This document shows, in pieces, positions 49,001 through 61,000 of a DNA stretch of 64,000 nucleotides; positions within the stretch are counted from its first letter, which is position 1; every line of letters begins with the position of its first letter. Made by a program: the position numbers and the translations under genes. The stretch is from Dichetophora obliterata (lineage: Eukaryota > Arthropoda > Insecta > Diptera > Sciomyzidae), in NCBI GenBank assembly GCA_963920525.1, contig OY986435.1, positions 170,945,127 to 171,009,126 on the forward strand, written 5' to 3'. The notes under the pieces are model-generated. The model did not search any database and was not told where the DNA came from. It was given only the letters and a program-made list of their open reading frames with translations.

Positions 49001-52000
49001 TTGAATATGCTTCTCATCAGTTCTGATCCTTTGGTTGATTCCTACCGAGAAAAGCCTCTAACTAATGTTAGAAAATTGCATCCGGACGTATTAGTTTTTC
49101 TTATTCCTGCTGGTGAATCAAAAATAACCGCCAGACGACAATCTAGTTTTCCTCTTGTTAATGATGATTCAACTAGTGATGAATTATAATTGATGATAAA
49201 GGTCCGATCCTGAGGGCGATTCTTGGTCGTCGAATTAAAGATGAACATCCAATTCTTAGTAATGTTAATATAAGAAAAAATAAATAAATTCTTCAATTTA
49301 GAAAGTAAATTTCGCAAATCACATACTATACGTCTATTCGTAATTTTGTAATCGTACTTTTTAAATTGTAAATTGTATGGCAGCTGCCACGCCCACTTGT
49401 CCAATCACGCTGAAATTTTTTTTACTTTTTTGAAGACGTCTATGGCTAATTTTGTTATCATAGCTTATCTCATTCCTAAGATATAATGCAAAATGTGTTT
49501 AAGTTGTATGGCAGCTGCCATGCCCACTTGTCCAATCGCGTTGAAATTTTTTTAACTTTTTTCAAATCTTATATTAGACATCAATGGCTAATTTTGTTAT
49601 CATAGCTTATCTCATTCCTAAGATATAGTGCAAAATGTGTTTAAGTTGTATGGCAGCTGCCACGCCCACTTGTCCAAAATTTCTGAAATACTTTTTTTTG
49701 TACTTTCTTGTACCATAAACATCGAAAACTACCAACAAATAATATTTTCCATCTAACTTGTACCAATCGCATCACTGTGCGCCGGTTGCTAAATAAATTT
49801 TTTTTTTCATTTTCAATATTTTCATTTTTTTTACGTTCCATTTTCTTTCCAAAGATATGAAATGAAAGTGTGTTCTTTAAGGCGTTTAAGTTATGGCGTA
49901 AAAACGTTTTCAACGAATTCAACTAGCGTTGATATTTATTGTAAAAAAACTACAATACAAAGAAATTTGCAAAATTTTTTACGTAAATAAAACAAAAATG
50001 TTTTTTTAAAGTTTATTTTTACAAAGTACAGGTTGTCCTTTGCAGCCGGTGGGTGTCAAGCAAGATATTTTGGTCCCAATTTATCGGTAAAAGAAAATCA
50101 AAGTGCATATTAATAAGATTACGACAACCTTAACTAGTATTATAAGGTTTGGCTACAATTTTTCCTCGCTATGGGGATAAAAAGCGCTGAAAATTACAGC
50201 ATTTTTCGAAAAGTCCCGCTAAATTTTTTCTATTGGGCCAAACTTAATAATTCTAGTAAAGGTTGTTGCTACAAGTGCCCTTATTAAAATGCACTTTGAT
50301 TTCTTTTTTCGATAATTTGGGACCAAAATATATATACGCCCGCCAAAAAGGACTGCTTTTTTTATGCCACCTATCGAGAAGAAGATGCAATTAAAAACAA
50401 ACAAAAAAATTCAGGTTGGAGTTTTTTTATATTATTTACACTGAATTAATATTATAAATATTATTTATTATATTAATAAGGCTCGAGACATGCTTGAAAA
50501 GGCACACGAGCTAAATCTCCTCCAGACCCTAGTTGAAATAGAGAATCTGCATAAATTACGATTACAATACGATTTCCCGATTGTAGACCTTGAGTTCTTG
50601 AGAAATCTAACAATTGGTGTTTATCAAATTCGGCTGACTCCATCCCATGTACAGGATAAATCGTAGCGGGATAAAACGGAAGAGATACAAGTAGAAGTGT
50701 TAGAAGATTGTGATAATATTCCACGACCTGGATTAATCAGGGTTAGGATTTTCTCTAGATTTCGTAACTCAGCAAAGCATCAGTTACGGATAGGTTAGGT
50801 TAGGTTAAACCGGATGCCTTCATGAAGGCTCACATAGACCAATTCAGGTCCTTAGTGGTACCGGTAGCGAACAAAAGTAACGTTTGTGTTTGTTCAAAAG
50901 TCTTTAAAGATTTGCCGTTAGGTTAAACCGGATGCCTTCATGAAGGCTCACATAAACCAATTCAGGTCCTTAGTGTTACCGGTAGCGAACAAAAGGAACC
51001 TTTGTGTTTGTTCAAAAGTCTTTAAAGATTTGCGTTGAGTTTGCAAACCTTAGGAGGGATTCTAGAGACACCCTGGCTACATCTTTAAGCGACGGGAATG
51101 TCGATGAGCCTAGGTATTTTAGTCTTGATCTAAGTAGGGCGGGGCATGTGCATAGAAGGTGCTCCAGGGTCTCCACTGTGCCCGGTTCTTTGCACTTCCT
51201 GCAGTGGTCATCCGTGGTGATGCCAAGCTTCCTCGCGTAGGCTGCCGTCATGCAATGACCAGTGAGCATGCCCACTAGTGTCCTGCAATCTTTGCGCGGG
51301 CGTGCCAAGATGAACAGAGTTCGTTTTTCGCATTGTGCATTGCACATGATTTTCGAGATTTTGCACGATGTCGTATCTCTCCATCTACGATTCACTGCTA
51401 GTGTGGCTCTTTTTTCGAGGTTCCTGTACAACTCTTGTAGCGGAGTAAGTACATGTTCTGCAAGTTCTGATTCCAGCCCGGCGCCTTCCTTTGCTAAACC
51501 ATCTGCCATCTCGTTTCCCTCAATGCCCTGGTCGCAGGGACCCAGTAGATGCGCACTTTTTTCGAAGCGCATAGTGCATCTAGTGCATCTCTGCCAGCCA
51601 AAACACTTTTGGACTTGATGCCAGCGGAGCGCAAGGATTTGATCGCCGCTTGACTGTCAACGAAAATGTTGATGTTAAAGTGTTGTGTGTCCATGCTGAG
51701 GGCTATCTCAGCAGCCTTCCTTATGGCAAATATTTCCGCCTGGAAGATACTGCAGTGGTTCGGCAGTTTATATGGCTGCCTTATATTAGGCTCTGCGCAA
51801 TATACCGCCGCACCTACCCCCGTAGGCATTTTGGAGCCGTCGGTAAATATGTTGACCGCCTGCTGTGCTTGTTCTATACCTTTGCACCAGTCCTTTGGTC
51901 CCAGAAGAGTTCGTACTTTGGAATTGACTATCGTGCGAGGCACCATGTAGTCCGTGCTTCTAGGTAGATCTTTTCCGATTGTACAATGTCCAAAATTTTG

Positions 52001-55000
52001 AATGTGCATGTTGCCTGCTGCCGTAAGGCGTTGTGCCGTTTTTCCGGCTATTAGTTTTGCGTGTATGTCCAGGGGGTCCATACTTAGAATCGTTTCAAGC
52101 GCTTTAGTTGGAGTTGACTTCAGTGCCCCCGTGATGCATAGCGCTGCCTGCCGCTGAGTTTTCTCCAAGTGCCTGAGGAATGTTGATCTGTTCACAGCCG
52201 GTCACTACACAATAATCCCGTAGAGTAGAATAGGACGCACTACCGTTACATAGATCCAGTGCATCAGAAAGGGTGAGAGACCCCAAGTACTGCCTAGCAT
52301 CTTTTTGGATGTGTATAGTGCAATGGTGGATTTCTTCACCCTTTCTTCCACGTTGGTTTTCCATGACAGCTTGCTGTCCAGGACGACTCCTAGATATTTT
52401 GTGTGAGTTTTCGGTATGAGACGTATATCGTTCTATTTCGGTGGTATCCACTGTGGTATCTTGTACATTTTCGTGAACAGAACCAGATCCGTTTTCTCTG
52501 CATTAATACTAAGACCGACAGAATTTGACCATCTAAGTACATCTTTGAGTGTGCTCTCCATTATGGAGCTTACTGTTGATAGACATTTCCCTACTATAAT
52601 AATGCTTATGTCGCCTGCATAGGCAGTTATCCACGGGGCTCTTCCTGCGAACTTTTCGAGTAGTTCATTAACTACAAGATTCCATAGTAGTGGCGAGAGG
52701 ACCCCTCCCTGGGGTGTCCCACTGCGAGCTTCCCTTACCATGGATTTCGTGCCCCACTCAGCCCGCACCTTTCTGCAGCTTAGCAACTTGTCTAACCATA
52801 GGTTTATTGCCGGTGGTGCCCCTATTACACGTAATCCACTAAGGATTGCGGTGGTTGATACATTGTTGAATGCATCTGAGATATCTAGAAACGCCCCGAG
52901 TGCGTATTCCTTGTGGTGGAAGGCTTTTTCTATGGTTACTACTAGGGAATGTAGTGCCGTTTCAACCGATTTCCCTTTCGTGTATGCGTGCTGGTTGGTT
53001 GATAACTGGATTGAATTGTTTCTTAGGTGCAAGTCAATCAGTTTCTCGAGCGTTTTGAGTACAAAGGAGGTCAGACTTATTGGCCTGTAGTCTCTCGGAC
53101 AGGGATGGCTGCTCTTACCTGCCTTCGGTAAGAATACAACCCTCGCTGTCCTCCAAGCCACAGGTACATAGTTTAGCCTGATGCATCCGTTAAATATATT
53201 CTTCAGCCATGGCACGACTCGCGATTCAGCCGTTTGCAACATGGCAGGAATTATACCGTCTGGTCTCGGAGATTTGTATCCCGAGAACGAGTTTATAGCC
53301 CATACGATTCCGTCCGACGTTATTAAGTCGTGTGGAACCTGTAGCGGGGTTGTCCTGTGCCCTCGTATTGTAGCAGTGCTTGGAGCTTCAGTACAGCCAG
53401 GAAAATGCACCTTTAAAAGCACCTCGAGGGATTCCTGACTGCTCTCCGTCCACTGGCCATTGTCTTTGCGTAGCTGGCTCTGAATGGAGGGCTGCTTTGA
53501 GAGTAGCTTCCTCAGCCTTGCTGTGTCCGCAGTTTTTTTCTATGTTTGAGCAGAAGTTCTTCCATGAGTGTCTTTTTGCTCTGCATACGTTTGTTTTAAA
53601 AAGTTTGAGCCTACATTTGTATTCCCCCCAAAATTTCCTCTTGGTCAGCTATTTTAGCTAGTTTAAAGAAATCTTTTAGGTCGCGTCTTTCCTCTGTAAG
53701 ATTCGGACTCCACCATGGTGGTCTGATCTTACGCTTTGTTCGCGTGGGCTTACAAGAGGCATGATAGGCCTTGAGAAGATGGGACGAGAGAATCTTCAGG
53801 GACCTTTCAATGCCCTCTTCCATATTAATTCAGTTACGGATAGCTTATAGATCAATTAATGACGAACTGGAAGATGAGGAAGAAAGTGATAATAGTTTTA
53901 TTGACGGATATTACTGTAGGTGCAAATCAGGTGCAAGAACTCGTGGTGCGTGTTATATGGTTTTTAGGTTATGCGAGACATGTACAAAACATTCGATATC
54001 CCCAACGAATTTGACGCATAATCTATACTATTATATAAAAGGAGACTCACAAAATTTGATCCAGAATAAGCTCGGTAACCGCTGAACCGATTTTGATAAT
54101 TCTTTTTTTATTCGATTCCTATGATAATATATAGTTATAGCTTACCAAGGTTTTCGAAAAATGTATTCTTTAATTATTGCAAAATCACGCATTTTATTTG
54201 ATGCCTACATTCAACCAGCAGCACAATATAACAGCAAACAAAGCTTTCCTCTCCTTGTCGAGAGAGCTTCTCTCAATATAACACGACAGCCATGTTGTGT
54301 AGTTAAGCTGAATTCACTGATAACCTTCAGCATGTTTTTGCGTGATTTAAAGTAATGTTAATCAAGTTCAGAGCGTGCAGAAATTTTTCTCTCTGAGCGA
54401 AAACTTTATATGAAAAAACTTTCAAAACATGCTGAAGGTGATCAGTGAATCCAGCTTTACTTTCAGGGAGATTCTTGCTTTCATACAGTGTTAATTAATT
54501 TTCTTTGTTAATGTTTTGAGGGGAGTTGCCAGAATTTAGTTATCTGCATTAATTATGTTTTTCAACCTTGCCAGTCAGCTTTTCCCCTTTTGAAATTGTG
54601 TTAGTTTATCTATACGAATATATAAAAGCGTTGTGATACTGCACGGATGTTTGACAAGTACGCAACAATCACTGAACCGATTAACACGATGTAGGTATCA
54701 AACGATTTGTTATTCCAACTTTATCGTAATATGCTATGTTAGATTTGCCACGTCTACTTTTCATGCCCACTTTTTGCAAAAAAGCTTGGAGTAAAGCAAA
54801 GCGCACTAGGTTTAAGCTCAATTGAGCTGAAATTATGGCATTTTATTGTTTCGAGTATGAGATGGTTGAAGTGAAAAAATGTTGCCACACCCCCATTACC
54901 GCCCAGAATTAATCAAAAATGTTATACTTCGAAGGGTTTTGGTTGTATTAGACTAAAATTTGATAATTTAGTTCATACGGCTACTTTCAGCAGCTGTACT

Positions 55001-58000
55001 AAAAATGGCGAATATATAAATTTTTTTTTCCGAGCAGCATAAAAATTCGTATATCGTAAAGTGGTCTGCAGCAGGACAACGTCTGCCGGGCAATACTATA
55101 CATCAATAAGAATGCTGTATACATCAAAAAATTCTGATCGTCATGCATTGACGTTTCAAAAGGAAACGTCTAGCATGAGTTTTGTTCGAAGGTCAATTTA
55201 CACTTTTACAAATTCACAAAGCGATCACAAAAAATTCATTGAATTGGGTCAGGACAAATTCTACAATAACTATAACGTGAATATATAGATAAGGAAATAG
55301 ATTAAAACATAGATTTATGTATATAACCTTGGAATAGTTTGAAATATTTGAAATATTTTTCACAGAATTATTTTTTGAGCTATATTTGAAAATGTTTTTC
55401 ACATAAATTAGTTTTTAAATTGTAGCACATTGCAGAAAATATAACAACATTTTAAGCAAATTAGTTTTCATCAAAAAATCATAGGGGTAGGTGGCTCATG
55501 ATTTTTACTGATAGAAACTGTTTGTGTCAAAATAGAACAATTTTGCAGGTAAATGATGTTATATGAAAGAATAGGGAAAATGAAAATTAAAAAAAAATTA
55601 AAATTAAAAAAAGAAATGTACAACAAAAGCAATTCTTAGCCTATTTTTGTGTACAAGTTGGATATTTGAGAGGTTTTTTTAAAAAAAATTTGCATTGGTG
55701 AGGTAACGGTGAACCTTTCTCATTTTCCCAATTTACTTAATTTCTTAAATTACTTAACTTTCAAACAAAGAAAATTGGATAAAAATCGATTTGAAAATGG
55801 CGGAACTGTTTGCTTGCTAAGTCAAAACATGAAATTTCAATAGTTTTTTCTCATTCTGAGGCTTATGAGTTATACTGCGAAAATCTTTAATATTGAGATA
55901 TCGCAAGAATTTTAATGTCAAAACTTACAAAATATTTTCGAAAATAAAAGAAAATTACCGTTAATTTTATTAATCAACGACTGCCCATACAAAAATGCAT
56001 TGTCATGCATTGAGAAAGTCCATAGTTTTTGAGATATCGCCAAAAGTTTGATGTCATTATAACGGTTCTTTTTAAATTTAAGAAGAATATCGGCCGAAGC
56101 CCAATAACAACAATTAATAACTGAAGAAAACCGATGTCCCACAACAATTTCAGAAGAATATATTTTTTTTTTCAGAATATATGTAAAAAATTACATTTAT
56201 GATTATAAATTTTAAAAATTTTGTACCCAAATTTTATTCTAACGCTGTTATGCAGGACTTTTTCAAAAGTAAAAAAAAAAAGAAAGCCAGGCAAATTTAT
56301 GTCATCATAACAATTACCGTTAAAATAAGTTATTCAAATTAAATAAAGTAATTTCTTAATAAGTATACCATTTTTTTCATAATTAAAGAAAACAACCACA
56401 ATAATTTTTATATTTTGAATTTGTTTTAATACATTTAAGTACTTTCATTTTAAGATTTTAAAATTTTTACATGGTATTTAATATTTTTATCGCAGGCGAA
56501 GCAGCGGGTATTTGCTAGTATACATAAATGACGCAGCAAACAGAGAATCACAAGAAAACCCATAGATTATTTTAACATATATGTACATTGTTCATAAGCT
56601 CACACAAACAAATACCTTAAAATCGGTCCTTTTAATGCCGGCGGTCATAAAAATATAGTGACATACACAAGGGCGTCCGCAGTATTTGTTCTAGGGGGGA
56701 AGGGGGCAAGGCATAATTGAATCTAGAATGAACATAAACAAAATGTGACCTATATAATGCTGTTTACTATACGATTATTGGTACTAATTTTGTGAATATG
56801 ATATGCACACTACACCGGTTGACACACGCTTGTACACATTAGAAAATCTAATATAATTTTAAAGATGGTGTAAAAATCTTTCTCGTATCATGTCCGAAAT
56901 ATTTAAAAATTTTATTTCATTTTTTGTCATATAATACATTTCAGTAATTTTTTGCTAAAGCAAATATTTTTAATAGTTTAATGAATTAAATAATGTGAGG
57001 CTTATATCCTTAAATGAAATTGCATTAATTACTATCGAGCCCAAAGATTTCAACTTTTAAAATTAGAATACAAAAATTTCCTAATATTAAACAATTTTTT
57101 TTTTGAAAAACTTAAAAAAAACTAAATTTTTAGGCCATTTTTTAACTTTGGAAGCCTTTATCCTAAATATTATAATTTATAATTCCTAAACCAATTTCGA
57201 GAGGACTAAAATTTTTCAGATTTGGATTTAGGAGGTCAAAATCCATATCATTCGCAAAAATTAAAAATTTGAGCTATCGCTATTCTTGAAATGTTCCCCG
57301 CATGCTAAGGAAGATATTTTTCTACGGATCTCACGCCGCATTGACATCAATTTACTTACTTCTTTTTCAAACATGAATCAGTTCTAGTAACTTGAAAGTT
57401 CCTACAATCGAGTTAAAACATGTACGTTTTATCTGAATAATTTAAACGATTTATATTTTTTAATTCAAAATGTATGAATAAATAAATAAAGAGGTGCATG
57501 TATATTAGATGTGTTTTGGGTTTCAAACATTTTCTTAACATATTCCAGAACCTGAAGAAAAGTACAGAAAATTCTCAAACTGGGTGGGCGCTGCTAAATA
57601 ACGTGAATTTTAAAAAGTATAAAATGATTGTTTGAAATTGAGTCTCTTATTTACGTTTATGTCATAAAATCCTTTTGATTATAACATATTCTTTTGTAAA
57701 ATCTTTATATGATATCTTTATATGATATAAGGTTTATAAGGTTTATATAAGCTTTATATGATATAAGGAAAAAATTAGTCCTTGATCCTTAATTGGCCTA
57801 CTTTATTAAATTTCCTAATTTTTTCTTTTGATTTTGCATTAGAAGCTATGCTCTCGCCTTGATCCCTGAAATTTTTTTAAAGTTAAATGCTGCAGAATTG
57901 TTTGTCATTTTATTTAGTTTAGGAAAAATTAAAAAAAAATCCAAATTAAATCATATTTATGATAGAAAAACGAGCCGACTTTTGGGAAAACATTAATTTT

Positions 58001-61000
58001 TTTATAAAATGTATTAACTTTGTCTTCTACTTGCTTGCAATGCCTTTCAAACATAAACTTGCGTATCGTCAAAATTTGTATCCGTTATTGAATTAAATGC
58101 CCCTTGCTATCTGTTGCTACGAAGAATGAATGATCTTCGACTAATAAGGGATATCATTCCTTAACATTCGTCAATTTCTCGTAGGAATAACTTCGTAATT
58201 TGTTTCACAACATTCGTAGTATTTACTAAAAAATTCGTTTGTAGGTTGACCGTACTCATTATTCGTAGAAGGTACGAAGTTTTGGTCGAGTTTAAAAAAT
58301 TTGCAACTGAAATCGTTCAGACTGGCTTGTTGAACAATTACCGAATATAAGGAAATGTGTGATTGCAAGATGGCCGTAGCCTACTGGAAGACTACGTGGT
58401 CTATAAGGTAAAGAACCGTGGTTCAAACCCCAGCTGAACAGAAGGTTTTTTTTTCGTAACTCGGTATTAGGATCATTCGTAAATGTATTCGTACAATATA
58501 CATTTGTTTTTGTACGAATACGAATAAAATATTCGAAATGTTTACCAAACTACGCCTCGTACTTTTCAGACACGAATAGCAAGCGCGTCGGAAGCTAATT
58601 TCATCTGGGGGGCAGTACAAATGGGGGCGCAGTACAAATGGGGGGAAGTACAAATGGTGGTGCAAAAGAAGTTCATTAAAATTTCTTCAAAGAAACATGA
58701 ATGTGAATAAACAAATTTTTTATTTTAGTTTAAAAAAAAAAAAAATATAAAAATATATAAAAAATATTAAAATTTCATTATTTTTAAAAGTTCTTCCAAT
58801 TTCAATATTAGAGATCATTCTTTAAAGGATCTTTTATATGGTAATATGAAAATATAAGAAATAATGGTTGCTTTTATAAAGCATGACTAGGTATATCTTT
58901 ACATGGTTTAAATGCAATTAGGTACAAGAAGTTATATCAATTTAAATTATTCCAAAATGTTTCCTTCTCTCCTTGCGAGAAACAAACTCTTTCACCACCT
59001 CCATCGAATTCAATTCTTCGGTTTTATCTTTGTGAATGTGTATAAGTGCCGCATGAGTGAGTTGTTTCTGTGTCACAGTTGCTCGAAGATACGTTTTAAG
59101 TCGTTTTAGTGCACTAAAGGAACGCTCAGATGAAGCTGCTGATGCAGGCACAGTCAAAAGCAAAGATTTAAGTTTTTCAACTTCATTTAATAGTTTTTTT
59201 ACAGTATCCGAATTTTTTGCAAATTGGGATACAATGCCACTACAATTTCAAGGTGTTTGGCCAGGCAATTGCTTCAGCAATTTCATCTGCAAAAAAGTCA
59301 TCTGCATAAAGATCTAGTTTTGTTTTTAGATTTTGTTCAGAAGGCACTTTTCCGTTGAAGGCTTCGATTACAATATTTTCCAACGATTCTAGAGTGTCAA
59401 AATCTGTTTAAATGTACAATAAGATTTACAAAGTGCCAGTTTACACTAGCTTCACTCAACCGACTCACCGAATGTTAAATCAAAGTGAGTCGGTTGAGTG
59501 AAGCTGGTGTAAACATGCAAAATTAAAAAAAAGTAAAATATCAACCTGTTTAATCGAATCTAGCCGTTATCTCATTTGAGCGAAGATCTAAAATTTCGAA
59601 ATAATCTTTTCGTAGACTATCATATAATGGCAACTGTACTGAAGGAACCGGATTTGATGTTTGTTCAAAGCGTCGAGGTGGATTTTCATCAGCTAATTCA
59701 CAGTAGGAGCTTTCGCATGGTCCAAAACATTGGACCAACATGGCAGATTGTACAACATGTAGTACCATGCGTAAGCTAAAACGATAGTTGACATTTTTGG
59801 TTTTTTTCTGCCGATTGTACAATATTGTACAACTATGTAAAATTACTGCTCAATTGTTAGGGCATCTAAAAGTTGCTTAGCTATTATCCGGATGTGTTCT
59901 GCTCGAGAGCTTGTAATTAATGATGTTGATTTACAAGTTGGATCGTTCGAACGCTCAATCAAATAGTCCCATTAGTTTTCCATCTAACTTATCATACAAT
60001 ATGTCGTCCAATATGGAAAGCCCCTAAGAACATGCCAAATTTTTTCTTACCAGAGTTGCAAAATGAACAAGCATTTAGCTACATACTTAAGGGTGCTTTT
60101 TAACTGAAGTGGTGGGTTTGTAGTAGAAACTCTACATTTTGTTCTATCTTTTTGCAAACACAGAGAAAGGAAATGGTTATTCGCAAGCATGCTTATGAAG
60201 AAGAGAGATAGAAGAGGAAAACATATACAAAAAATATTATCGTTGTAAGAAAAACTGACATTTTGAATAACTTTTGAAGTTTTCCTTTTAAATTGTTTAT
60301 CTAGCTAAAAAAGTGGGGGGCAACTGACCCCCTTTCCCCCCGCTTCTGACGCCAATGACGAATATAATTCGTAGAAAAAACGTTTTGAAAAGTTTTTGTG
60401 AAACAAAGTTAAATGAAATGGTATCATAAATTATTAGGCCGTGTTCATATTACTCTTTTTGTCGCGATTGCTTCACCGCTCTCAATTTTTTTTTCGTAAA
60501 CGCGGCTGAGATATACTGAATATTAAATAAATAAATGCATTTAAATACATGCAGTATTTTTCAGCAGCGTTTGCAAAAAAAAAAAAAGTGAGAGCAATCG
60601 CGAATAAAACGCGTTACATGAACACGGCCTTACAACAACGGATACAACATAAACACGGCCTTACAGCAACGGATGCAACATACTATTTGACCATTAATGG
60701 TTTAGCTCTGCTTTATTTATAAATTAACCTAAAAAAAGTATTTTTGTATATAATGAATATATCGTCATATGAAATCAAAAAAGCCATAAGTTACAAAAAA
60801 TTCAAAATCGAAATGCAAAATTTTAAACTTCTACAACTAAAACCGGCGTTTTTGTTAACAAAGTTCTCAAAGCCCTAAGTTTAAGCGCAACATACAATTA
60901 AGAAAGTTTTTAATTTTCTCTTAAAATTTTTTAATTAAAACTTACGGCTTTTTTGATTTAGTACGAAGATATGTATTTAAAAATTCATTGTCTAGAGGCA

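Larger units (their letters stand above)
45187..49779 (+). mobile_element. Transib (RAG1-like) DNA transposon, complete, with intact transposase gene
   Basis: The 4,593-bp element is flanked by the perfect 5-bp duplication CGCCG at 45,182-45,186 and 49,780-49,784. Ends are CACAGTCATGC at the left and (complement) CACAGTGATGC at the right; the right heptamer is identical to the consensus RAG recombination-signal heptamer. Terminal inverted repeats are short (about 11 bp well matched). The 5' 1.6 kb has direct duplications and the 3' 0.4 kb has a ~135-bp repeat. It sits inside the large tok intron in the sense orientation. Confidence 0.95.

Noticed and set aside
51650..53438. Plus-strand frames of 60-116 residues across 51.6-53.4 kb
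   Set aside because: They are complements of the LINE RT/RNase H coding region.
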